Source: CAVVDY01 sp963819645 (GTDB taxonomy: Bacteria; Acidobacteriota; Terriglobia; Terriglobales; Acidobacteriaceae). From it: DNA of 64,000 nt. Under the pieces are notes generated by a model, which made no database searches, had not been told where the DNA came from, and was given only the letters and a program-made list of their open reading frames with translations. The position numbers and the translations under genes are program-made. The stretch covers positions 1 through 64,000 of the forward strand of contig CAWFWZ010000005.1 of assembly GCA_963819645.1 (NCBI GenBank). Direction: 5' to 3'. Each line of letters begins with the position of its first letter. The first letter of the stretch is position 1. Positions 54,072 to 62,137 of the stretch are shown in pieces.

Positions 54072-55022
54072 ATGGCGACAGTCGATTCGCGTCCGGCCTC
54101 CGTGCGAACTTCATCGTGGTTTGCCTGGGCGGTACTCATCTACATGCTGGCGGTGATCCTCTGGGGCGCATATGTTCGCGCCAGCGGTTCCGGTGCGGGA
54201 TGCGGCAATCATTGGCCGCTTTGCAACGGAGAGGTATTCCCCACATCACCGACAGCTCAGCGACTGATTGAATTCACCCATCGACTCAGCAGTGGGCTGG
54301 CCCTGATCTCCGTGCTTGCTCTGCTTTATCTGACGTGGCGTGCTACTGCACGGCGAGCGTGGGCGCGTATCGCCGCGGTACTGTCAGTGGTCTTCATGCT
54401 GAATGAGGCTCTGCTTGGAGCATTGCTCGTCTTGTTGCAGCACGTGGGGAACGACCAATCTGCATCGCGTGCCGTTTTCCTGTCATTGCACTTTGCCAAC
54501 ACCTTATTGCTGATTGGCTCCATTACGCTAACGGCCGATTGGCTGACTGATCCTCCCGCTCGCAGCGACTTCGGCGGTAAGAAGGGAGCAGGCATCGTCG
54601 TTGGTTTACTGGCCGTGATACTCGTTGGGATTAGTGGTGCGCTTGCCGCGCTGGGAGATACCCTGTTTCCTGCTACCTCGCTGAGCGGCTCACTACGGTC
54701 CGACTTCTCGACGGCCAGCCATTTTCTGTTGCGCTTGCGCTTACTGCATCCAGCCCTGGCCATCATTGGCGGAGCGTACGTGATCTGGCTATTTGCAAGG
54801 TGCATGGTGAATTCTTCCAGAGTTGTCCGCCGTCTCGCTGTCGGCCTCACTCTATTGGTGGCCGTTCAGCTCTGCCTGGGCGCCCTGAACGTCTTGCTGC
54901 TGGCGCCGATCTGGCTGCAGATGACACATCTGTTAGTCGGGGATCTGGTCTGGGTTTTCCTGGTTCTTGTCTCCGACAAGGCGTTGCGACTTCAACGCGG
55001 CGCGCAGAGCAAGGCCGTATAG
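54072..55022 (+). CDS. ctaA: Heme A synthase, CtaA/COX15 family
   Basis: A 316-residue inner-membrane enzyme oxidising heme O to heme A for cytochrome c oxidase. Eight hydrophobic helices with the conserved motifs VILWGAYVRASGSGAGCGNH, WPLCNGEVFP, IEFTHRLSSG (His ligand), HFANTLLLIGSITL and LHPALAIIGGAY, and HLLVGDLVWVFLVL. The paired Cys (GCGNHWPLCNG) of the periplasmic loop is present. ATG 54072 is chosen over TTG 54033. No ctaB or cox genes are next to it in the window. Confidence 0.92.
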   Translation: MATVDSRPASVRTSSWFAWAVLIYMLAVILWGAYVRASGSGAGCGNHWPLCNGEVFPTSPTAQRLIEFTHRLSSGLALISVLALLYLTWRATARRAWARIAAVLSVVFMLNEALLGALLVLLQHVGNDQSASRAVFLSLHFANTLLLIGSITLTADWLTDPPARSDFGGKKGAGIVVGLLAVILVGISGALAALGDTLFPATSLSGSLRSDFSTASHFLLRLRLLHPALAIIGGAYVIWLFARCMVNSSRVVRRLAVGLTLLVAVQLCLGALNVLLLAPIWLQMTHLLVGDLVWVFLVLVSDKALRLQRGAQSKAV

Positions 55023-55305
55023 CTCATGTAGATGGTTCGGTGGGACCCTTCAAAGTACTGCAGGAATATTCAGCGGGTTCAAATCCACTACCTTGTAGAG
55101 TCATTTTGAAGCGAGCGTGGTCCGTCGAGCTGAAAAGACTTGTCGTATGCAGCCACGGGAACCCTTAGCTTTCCATCCCGCCAGCCCTCCCTTGAGTAGC
55201 TTGACCCTGGACAAATGCGTGGCAAGCGCCTGGCGCAAGTAGACTTATGTGACTCTTATCTGACCCGGGTTGTTTTCGCGGATTTGCGGCAAGTCCCAGA
55301 AAGAA
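55023..55305. other. Intergenic stretch, no gene seen
   Basis: Between heme A synthase and the tRNA-like sequence. A second T-loop-like string (GGGTTCAAATCC at about 55077-55088) occurs but no cloverleaf can be drawn around it. Confidence 0.35.
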
Positions 55306-55381
55306 TGGCTCCTCAGGTAAGAGTCGAACCTACAACCTTCCGGTTAACAGCCCGCCTCTTGGCGCCTGAGTAGCTGTGTTT
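55306..55381 (-). tRNA. Degenerate tRNA-Asn(GTT)-like sequence
   Basis: On the minus strand the 3' part is tRNA-like: anticodon loop CTGTTAA, a variable region, T-arm GTAGG-TTCGACT-CTTAC, acceptor 3' strand CTGAGGA, G and an encoded CCA. The 5' half is poor: the expected acceptor partner TCCTCAG is replaced by AACACAG, and the anticodon stem GCGGG/CCGGA has two mismatches. It is probably a tRNA pseudogene or the 3' remnant left by an integration event, rather than a working tRNA. Confidence 0.45.
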
Positions 55382-55705
55382 TCAACGGCTTGGCTGGAGT
55401 AAGAATCCCTTTTTGGAGCCCTTTCGGCGCTCCATGCGGTGAAGTTTGCGGTGAAGCTCTCGATTGTAGGCCAATTCCGTGCTGCGCCTGAGAAAGCACA
55501 CGTCCAGAGGCACACAGGCTCACACTTCGTCTCGCATTAGCTTTAGCACACTTGGGCTTAATGAAAACCCTCTAGAGGTCCGTTATCGATCTGAGTTGTA
55601 CTCACGGGCCGTGGAACTCAGCTCGAATTCGAGAAGGTTTCCCGAGTCTGGGTCCTGATCGTGAAAGGGGTGCCAATCCAACAACTGATCGCGTTTCGGA
55701 GGAGG
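55382..55705. other. Intergenic stretch, no gene seen
   Basis: Downstream of the decaheme cytochrome on the minus strand. No convincing frame. The last 15 bases before 55706 still match the duplicated copy at 46250. Confidence 0.35.
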
Positions 55706-57124
55706 CTAGTTCTTGCTGATGAGGGTTTTCAGATCGTATTTCGGTTTGACCGGCTGTTCTTTCTGCCAATCGTGGTAGCTGTGGCATTCATAGCAGCGCC
55801 CCTCGGCGGCGTTCGCCATCGGTCCTGCTTCTTTATGACAACGGCGGCAAGTTTCGATTCCGGGAAGATTGATGTCGCTGGTGAGCTTGCTTTCCGCGAC
55901 GTGCGTGTGACACGACTCGCAACTCAACATGCGATGTGCCTGGTGGTCGAAGTCAGCGTGGATAAACCATTGCGCCGGAATCACAGCTTTTACCGCGGAA
56001 GGAATCGTGTCGGGCTGGCCGGTAGTCTGTTCGTGGCAGACCTTACAGTCTTTTTTCCATAGCAGCCGTTCCGCCATACCGATGCGCTGTTCCACCCAGT
56101 TCTCGGGAGTCGTTGGCTGGGCAGGCATCGTCACGTAGTCGCGAGTAGCTCGCAGGAAATTGCGGGTTACCTCGATCTCGTCCCGGTAGCCGGTGGTGAT
56201 AGGTTGGCGAACGAGCTCCGGATGATCTTTGACCAGTTGCCGTATGCTGCTCTCGACGAAGGCCCGTGTCTTTGCCGTATCACCATGCGGAGCGGGTTCA
56301 GAGATGAGCGGATCAAACTGCAAGACATGACAGGCGGCACATTGGTCAGCGTAACGGATGGGCTGCATGTAGCGTCCATTCCCGGTCTCTGCGAGGCTCC
56401 GCGTGTGTGGTGCGAAGTCGGAGCCCTGAGAGTTGATCGGCGAAGGCGTTGCCGGTGTCGCGTGACCCGCTTGCGCGGTGGCGATGGCATACGGCCATGG
56501 TCGATTGAGCCCGGCCGGACGGTGACAGTCGCCGCATTGCATCTGCACCGGACCGTTCGGTCCGCGCAAAGTCGGCTGCAGATGCGCGTGATGATTGAGG
56601 TTCACCGTTCCGGGATCGAAACTGCCCTGGCGCAACCTCAGGAACTGGGGATGCTGCCGATCAAATCCGGAAACGTGCGGATCGTACTTTGGCTGGCCTT
56701 CTTTGATGTGTAGGTCGCCGTGGCACTGCACGCAGGCCGCATCTGTGGTTGATGCCAACTTGAACTTGCCCTTGTGTTCCAGATGGCAGGAGGAGCAAGC
56801 GGGCGTCACGGTTTGGTTTGCATGGTGAAGCGGAGCGTCGTGGCATGCAAGACACGCCTTGTCTTGTACGGGGGCGCTGAAGCCTGCGTTCTGGACATGG
56901 CAGGTCGCGCAGTTCTGGCCGAACACCGCATGTGCCGATGAGACAGGTCCGGCATTGTAGACAGCAGACTTACTGGTGACGCGTTCGGCGAGCAGCCATC
57001 CGGCCGCGATCAAAGGAACAGCAATCGACAGCAACAGCTTCCAGCGGCGAAAGCCACGCAGCTTTTTGAAGTACTGCAGGTCGATGCGTTGCGCGAGCTT
57101 TTTTGCGGTGCGGACGCGGGGCAT
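55706..57124 (-). CDS. Decaheme c-type cytochrome, N-terminally anchored
   Basis: A 472-residue periplasmic electron carrier. After a basic N-terminus and one helix (LLLSIAVPLIAAGWLLAE) there are ten CXXCH sites: CATCH, CLACH, CSSCH, CVQCH, CGDCH, CAACH, CKVCH, CESCH, CRRCH, CYECH. The layout resembles the NrfH/cytochrome c7-like doubled modules of acidobacterial respiratory complexes. It starts 2 bases after the stop of the membrane gene upstream, so it is the last gene of the NuoEF/Fe-S/cytochrome b operon and the likely periplasmic electron outlet. Its 3' end has a decayed copy at 46250-46560. Confidence 0.93.
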   Translation of the reverse strand: MPRVRTAKKLAQRIDLQYFKKLRGFRRWKLLLSIAVPLIAAGWLLAERVTSKSAVYNAGPVSSAHAVFGQNCATCHVQNAGFSAPVQDKACLACHDAPLHHANQTVTPACSSCHLEHKGKFKLASTTDAACVQCHGDLHIKEGQPKYDPHVSGFDRQHPQFLRLRQGSFDPGTVNLNHHAHLQPTLRGPNGPVQMQCGDCHRPAGLNRPWPYAIATAQAGHATPATPSPINSQGSDFAPHTRSLAETGNGRYMQPIRYADQCAACHVLQFDPLISEPAPHGDTAKTRAFVESSIRQLVKDHPELVRQPITTGYRDEIEVTRNFLRATRDYVTMPAQPTTPENWVEQRIGMAERLLWKKDCKVCHEQTTGQPDTIPSAVKAVIPAQWFIHADFDHQAHRMLSCESCHTHVAESKLTSDINLPGIETCRRCHKEAGPMANAAEGRCYECHSYHDWQKEQPVKPKYDLKTLISKN

Positions 57125-57126
57125 AG

Positions 57127-58050
57127 TCAGTACCTGAGCGCCACCACGGCGTGAACGGTTCCCAGCAACAGCAAGGCGTACGATGCGGGCACGTGAAAGA
57201 GAAGCCAGCCGTGAAGCAGGCGATGCAGCCGTCGCTGCTGGTCCAGTTGACGCTTCTCCTCACAAATACCTTCTAAATCCTGCAAGCGTGGCCAAAGGTC
57301 CTGCGGACACAGCACTCGGAACTGCTGGAAGATGGCGGTGCCACGCTCTTTGTCTGCCAGGCTATGTCCGCGGCCGCCGTCCTGAAGAAGGTATGGCCGC
57401 ATCTGATCGTCGAAGAAGGCGCGAATCGTGCCCGCGAAGCGCTGATCGGTTTCCAGCGCAGAGGCGAAGGTCAGACCGCCCATGGTCCCGGCGGAGGCAG
57501 CAGATGCCAGTTGATTTTGATTGGCAAACTGGAGGTTTCCTTGCAGCGCTGAGCATATTTCTGTCGTCGCAATTTCGGCTTCATCGACGAGTTGCGCACA
57601 GACGCTGTCAATTTGTTCGTACACCGTTTCCATCGTCACCCGCGAGGTCATCATCCGAGGGATAAATTCCTGCAGGACTGCGCCTGCGATGCCACTCGCC
57701 ACCACGATGATGAACAGCACCATAAGGGTGCGGGTTAGCGGCGCAGCTCCAAGGCGGAAGCCGGAGTGAAAGAGGATGTAAGGGAAGCTCAACAATCCTA
57801 GCCACAGGTGGCCGCGCATCCATGTGGTGGCGCGTCCCAAACGCCAGACCGGCAGCTTCTTGCGGGCGCCCAGCAGTCCGGCAAACAGCATCATCGCGGA
57901 ACCAATGCTGCCAAAGATGATGCCGGCGGTGCTTCCACCGCGCGGTCCCTGGGTGGAGAACATTGCGTACGGAATGTAGAAACCGGCGCCCAACAGCAGC
58001 GCAACGACGCTCAAGATGATCCACGGCCGATGGGTGGAGTCGATGAGCAC
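57127..58050 (-). CDS. Membrane protein resembling a diheme cytochrome b subunit
   Basis: A 307-residue protein with four N-terminal helices (IILSVVALLLGAGFYIPYAM, TAGIIFGSIGSAMMLFAGLL, WLGLLSFPYILFHSGF, LMVLFIIVVASGIAGAVLQ) and one at the C-terminus (FHVPASYALLLLGTVHAVVA), with a cytoplasmic helical part of about 130 residues between. Several His fall within or at the ends of helices (RGHLWLG, ILFHSG, LLHGWLLFH, TVHAV), as needed for bis-His heme b. I infer it moves electrons between the Fe-S protein encoded 1 base upstream and the decaheme cytochrome encoded 2 bases downstream. Family name not recalled. Confidence 0.75.
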   Translation of the reverse strand: MLIDSTHRPWIILSVVALLLGAGFYIPYAMFSTQGPRGGSTAGIIFGSIGSAMMLFAGLLGARKKLPVWRLGRATTWMRGHLWLGLLSFPYILFHSGFRLGAAPLTRTLMVLFIIVVASGIAGAVLQEFIPRMMTSRVTMETVYEQIDSVCAQLVDEAEIATTEICSALQGNLQFANQNQLASAASAGTMGGLTFASALETDQRFAGTIRAFFDDQMRPYLLQDGGRGHSLADKERGTAIFQQFRVLCPQDLWPRLQDLEGICEEKRQLDQQRRLHRLLHGWLLFHVPASYALLLLGTVHAVVALRY

Positions 58051-58051
58051 G

Positions 58052-60226
58052 CTAAGAGTCCTTCCGCAGGGTGACGATATTTCGCGCGGAGAGATCGGCG
58101 AAGAATTCGCGCGGATTCACGCGGTGGGCGGCATCGTGGGGGCAGGCATAAACGCAGCTCGGCTCCTCATAGTCGAGACAAAGATTGCAGGCCGTTGCCT
58201 TCTTTTGCACACTGGCAATCTTGCGTCCGGGCTGCGAAAGATCTTCAACCCGCACCTGGAAAGGATGCATATTGATGTTTCCGTAAGGACAGTTGCTGGC
58301 GCACAGTCCACATCCGATGCACCAGTCTTCAATCACCATTTCCAGACTGTTCTTACGCCGAATCGACCCCACGGGGCAGCCAACCATGCACAGGGGATCC
58401 TTGCACTGCCGGCATGAGGTGGCGACCAGGTACTTGTCGAGCCGCATTCCGTCGCGAATCAGCCGGCTGACGCCGTCATGTGCATCGGCACATGCCCGCA
58501 CACATTGATCGCAGCGGGTGCAGCGCTCGAGATCCAGAAGGAGCAGGCTTTGCGCCTCCATGAGTCCCTGAGCGAGGAAAGAATCAAGCGGAGCACTGCG
58601 GATACTGGTGAGCCGGGCGCGATTTTCGGCAGTGCGCTGCTGCGCAATCTCTTCGAGGCCATGCTTGATTTCGGGAAATTGCTCGACCATGCGGCGAAAA
58701 TCATCAGCGCCAATACGAACGACTTCGGCATGGTCCAGTGCGGTGCAGGTCGCGGTGTAAGCGCCTGCTCCCAGCAACGACATCTCGCCCAGAACGCCCG
58801 ACTTGCCGACGTAGCCCAGTACCAGGTCTCCACCAGGATGGGCCTGCGAGACTTTGATGAACCCCAGCCGCACCAGGAAGAAGCTGTCGGAGCGTTCGCC
58901 TTCGCGACACAGCACTTGGCCGGGCGAATAGCGTCGCAGCTCGACACGGTCACGCAGCAGCTCAATGAATTCGGGAGTCAGGGTCGCGAACAGCGGCAGA
59001 CTGCGCAGATGGTTCTCTAGCGCGCGGCCGCGGTAGCCGGTCTCTAGTTGTTCGCGGAAGGTCTTGCTGCGTTGCAAAATGTCGAGCACATTGCGCAGCA
59101 TTTCCAGCATGGTGCAATCGGTCTTGGCGCGTACCGTCGCCGAGCGTGGATAGAAACTCATGCAAGTCATCTCGCCGAACAGGTCACCTTCTGTGAGCTC
59201 GGCGAGAGGATGTGCGAGAGGAAGATCAACCGGAGCGTCGATCGGTATGAAACGCTGGCCGGAGGTTTCAAGCGTTTGCCGACGGCCGGTCAGGCTGGAC
59301 TGTAGCCGCTTGAAGAACCCGCCACGGTCCGCTTTGGTTGATACCCCACCGACCGGGCTGGAGAGGAACACCTCACATGTGCCGTCGAGAATGTAGAACG
59401 CCGTCGATCCGTAGTCGCCTTCGCGACAAATGATCTCGCCTGCCTTGTAATGACGTTTCTTGACTGCATGACCGTTAAGGCGGAGGAACGTACCCGAGAC
59501 ATTCTGGAACATCGCGAGCTGCTTGAGTTCTTCTGTCGAAACGGTATCGCCGGCGACTTCGCTTCCAACAACCTTCTTGTTCACCAGCGCGCCGGTGGGA
59601 CAAGAGATCATGCACTCGCCGCAGCTCACACAGCTTGAGCTGGCCATGGGCAGGTTTTCGTCGAAGGAGATTCCCGCCTGATAGCCTTTTCCGCGGCGGG
59701 CCAGAACAAAATTGTGACGAATCTCGCTGCAGCCTCGCATGCAGCGTTCACACAGAATGCAGGCATCGTGATCGACTGCGATAGAGGCGGACGATTCGTC
59801 GTGCCCACGGGGCGCAGGCAGTCCCGGAAAGCGCGCAGTCGTGATCCCGGCACTGTTCGCAAGCCGCTCCAGTTCACAGTCATTGGTCTCGCGCTGGCGC
59901 CGGCAGGGAGTGGGATGGTCGGCCATCAGCAGTTCCAGCAGCGTCCGGCGGACTGCGACTACGTCGTCGGTCGATGTCTTCACCACCATCCCGGGCTCTG
60001 CCTGGCGCACGCAGGAGGCGGCGTAAACACGCTGGCCAACATCTACGACGCAGAGCCGGCAGACGCCGACTGGTGTTTCGTTCTGCTGATGGCAAAGCGT
60101 AGGCACGGTAATTCCGGAGAGGCGGGCAGCGTCGAAGAGGGTAGTGCCTGCGGGCACAACAATCTCTTGCCCATCAATGATGAGCTTTACTTCGGGACGC
60201 GCGGTAGCCGTGGTCGTAGTCGCCAT
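58052..60226 (-). CDS. Fusion: NuoG-type 2Fe-2S and 4Fe-4S head, two cNMP-binding domains, four-cluster ferredoxin
   Basis: A 724-residue protein starting at ATG 60226 (TAATG overlap with NuoEF). Residues 10-75: plant-type 2Fe-2S domain with Cys 45, 56, 59, 72. Residues 104-117: NuoG His-Cys motif, but Gln111 stands where the third ligand should be. Residues 156-209: two 4Fe-4S sites (C156/159/162/166 and C199/202/205/209). Residues 235-385 and 408-525: cyclic-nucleotide-binding domains. The first keeps Glu352 and Arg361 of the phosphate cassette; the second has Tyr in place of Arg. Residues 569-695: DmsB-like domain with 16 Cys for four 4Fe-4S clusters. It would pass electrons from NuoEF to the membrane partner under cNMP control. 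Confidence 0.92.
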   Translation of the reverse strand: MATTTTATARPEVKLIIDGQEIVVPAGTTLFDAARLSGITVPTLCHQQNETPVGVCRLCVVDVGQRVYAASCVRQAEPGMVVKTSTDDVVAVRRTLLELLMADHPTPCRRQRETNDCELERLANSAGITTARFPGLPAPRGHDESSASIAVDHDACILCERCMRGCSEIRHNFVLARRGKGYQAGISFDENLPMASSSCVSCGECMISCPTGALVNKKVVGSEVAGDTVSTEELKQLAMFQNVSGTFLRLNGHAVKKRHYKAGEIICREGDYGSTAFYILDGTCEVFLSSPVGGVSTKADRGGFFKRLQSSLTGRRQTLETSGQRFIPIDAPVDLPLAHPLAELTEGDLFGEMTCMSFYPRSATVRAKTDCTMLEMLRNVLDILQRSKTFREQLETGYRGRALENHLRSLPLFATLTPEFIELLRDRVELRRYSPGQVLCREGERSDSFFLVRLGFIKVSQAHPGGDLVLGYVGKSGVLGEMSLLGAGAYTATCTALDHAEVVRIGADDFRRMVEQFPEIKHGLEEIAQQRTAENRARLTSIRSAPLDSFLAQGLMEAQSLLLLDLERCTRCDQCVRACADAHDGVSRLIRDGMRLDKYLVATSCRQCKDPLCMVGCPVGSIRRKNSLEMVIEDWCIGCGLCASNCPYGNINMHPFQVRVEDLSQPGRKIASVQKKATACNLCLDYEEPSCVYACPHDAAHRVNPREFFADLSARNIVTLRKDS

Positions 60227-61884
60227 TAGTTTGCGGCTGCGGGCTGAAAGCAAACGCCAGCCGCACAGTGCTTTCGAGTGATGTGGTCGTCGACGACATC
60301 GGGAAAATGCTGGATGACGGAAGTGATAGGTGCGTGAACGATCTGGCCCAGGCCGCAGATGGAACTCATGCGCATCGCCTGGAATAGCTCTTCACACAGT
60401 GCGGCGTCACCGGACTTAGCTTCACCCGACACCCAACCGCTGAGGATACTTACGAGCTTTTGCGAACCAACCCGGCACGGCACGCATTTGCCGCAAGACT
60501 CGTTACGGAAGAAGCGCACGGAGTTCAACGCCATGTCGAGCATGCAGCGGTTATCGGCGCACACAACAATCGCTCCCGAACCCACCATCGACCCTTTCTC
60601 TGCAACTTTCTTGAAGTCGAGCGGCAGGTCGAGCAAGCTTTCGGGTAGATATCCTGAAGACGGGCCGGAGGGAGCAAAGCCTTGCAAAGTCCGACCAGGG
60701 GACAGACCTCCGGCATGTTTGAAAATCAGGTCGCGGTAGGAGATTCCCATAGGAACTTCGAATACTCCGGGGCGAACCACATCGCCGCTGATGCCGACGA
60801 ACTTGAGGCCGAGCGAACCGTTTATACCCTGAGCCGTGTACCAGTCCACTCCGCGCGCCAGAATGGCAGCGGCGAAGGTAAAAGTCTCCACATTGTTAAT
60901 GACGGTCGGCATGTTCCACAGCCCGTTGGTTCCGGGGAATGGCGGTTTGTTGCGGGGCTCGGCACGCTTGCCTTCAATGGCCTCTAATAGAGCGCTCTCC
61001 TCGCCGCAGATATATCCACCGGGGCTGACAAATATTTCAAGATGAAAGTCGCGTCCGCTCCCCATGATGTTCTTACCCAGGAACCCTTCGCGGTAACAAC
61101 GGTCAAGCTCTTCCTGCAACACCTCTTTGGGGCCTTCGTACTCGTGACGTATGTAGAGGAAACCCTTGTTTGCGCCGGTGACGAGTGCTGCCAGAATCAT
61201 TCCTTCGATCACCAGGTAGGGAAGTTGCTCCATGATGAAGCGATCTTTGATAGTTCCAGGTTCGCTCTCATCGGCATTGCAAACGACATACTTCTGAGCG
61301 CCGGGAGCGTTACGAACGATCTCCCACTTTGCGCCGGTGGGAAATCCTGCCCCTCCCAGCCCCTTCAAGCCGCTGGCTTTCAGCGCGGCTATGGCTCCCG
61401 TGTAGTCGCCCGTCGCCAGCAGTTGCCGAACTGCCTTGTACTCACCTCTGCCGGAATAAGGATCGCTAGCGAGCCGCTGCCTGGTGGTCGTCGGCTCGCG
61501 AGGAGCTGCTCCCCCACCAAGCAGGTCGAGCGCCTGCTCGATGGATAACCCGGCGTAAATGTGGTCGTTGACCGAAAGGGCCGGCGCCCGATCGCATCGT
61601 CCCAGGCAGGAGACGCCGCGAACCGAGATCTCCTGTTGACTTCGACCGCGGAACGCAGCCCTGACGGCAGACTCGAGTTGAGGTCCACCGCGCAAGTGGC
61701 AAGTCATGTCGGAGCAGACCCGAACATCAAGCTGCGGCGGAGGAGTGAGACGGAAGTGAGGATAGAAGCTAACGACTGCGTGAATCTGGCTTACCGGTAT
61801 ATGAAGGCGGCGGGAGACCTGATGGATTTGATCGGCTGGGAGATATCCGAACTCTTTCTGAATCGCCCTCAGTTCGTCGAACAC
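60226..61884 (-). CDS. NuoE-NuoF fusion, NADH-oxidising flavoprotein
   Basis: A 552-residue soluble diaphorase module. Residues 1-110 are NuoE-like thioredoxin-fold with the 2Fe-2S Cys 57, 62, 93 and 97 (CSDMTC and CLGRC). From about 140 on is NuoF: FMN/NADH site GLKGLGGAGFPTGAKWEIVR, CNADESEPGTIKDR, PGGYICGEESALLEAIEG and the 4Fe-4S site SCGKCVPCRVGSQKL with SSICGLGQ. It lacks the C-terminal ferredoxin found in HndC-type subunits. First gene of the operon 61884-55706; it oxidises NAD(P)H and feeds the next protein, whose ATG overlaps its stop. Confidence 0.93.
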   Translation of the reverse strand: MFDELRAIQKEFGYLPADQIHQVSRRLHIPVSQIHAVVSFYPHFRLTPPPQLDVRVCSDMTCHLRGGPQLESAVRAAFRGRSQQEISVRGVSCLGRCDRAPALSVNDHIYAGLSIEQALDLLGGGAAPREPTTTRQRLASDPYSGRGEYKAVRQLLATGDYTGAIAALKASGLKGLGGAGFPTGAKWEIVRNAPGAQKYVVCNADESEPGTIKDRFIMEQLPYLVIEGMILAALVTGANKGFLYIRHEYEGPKEVLQEELDRCYREGFLGKNIMGSGRDFHLEIFVSPGGYICGEESALLEAIEGKRAEPRNKPPFPGTNGLWNMPTVINNVETFTFAAAILARGVDWYTAQGINGSLGLKFVGISGDVVRPGVFEVPMGISYRDLIFKHAGGLSPGRTLQGFAPSGPSSGYLPESLLDLPLDFKKVAEKGSMVGSGAIVVCADNRCMLDMALNSVRFFRNESCGKCVPCRVGSQKLVSILSGWVSGEAKSGDAALCEELFQAMRMSSICGLGQIVHAPITSVIQHFPDVVDDHITRKHCAAGVCFQPAAAN

Positions 61885-62137
61885 CGAGATCTCCTAAAGC
61901 GCACACGACCCGGTCCGAATGATTCACTGCTGCAACGTAGTCTTGCTGGAGCAAACGAGTTCGAAATAAGGATTTCGCGGGATAATACCTCAACCGCTAC
62001 AAGACAGTCGAGAAGAATATGAGAGAAGACTGCTACCCCAGGTGATTTTTTTCTCCCATTTGCCTTAATCCCGGTGTAGAGTACTGTGCCTCAACGCTTT
62101 CACTCGAATGGGAGTAGCTTCCCGAGTTTGAAAAACT
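61885..62137. promoter_or_regulatory. Divergent promoter region of the electron-transfer cluster
   Basis: 253 bases between the NuoEF operon (minus) and the cytochrome c554-like gene (plus). The sequence is AT-richer than the genes. No clear sigma-70 hexamers were found, but both operons must start here, so shared regulation is plausible. Confidence 0.4.

Noticed and set aside
55050..55110. T-loop-like string GGGTTCAAATCC after ctaA
   Set aside because: No acceptor, D-arm or anticodon stem can be formed around it, so no tRNA is called.
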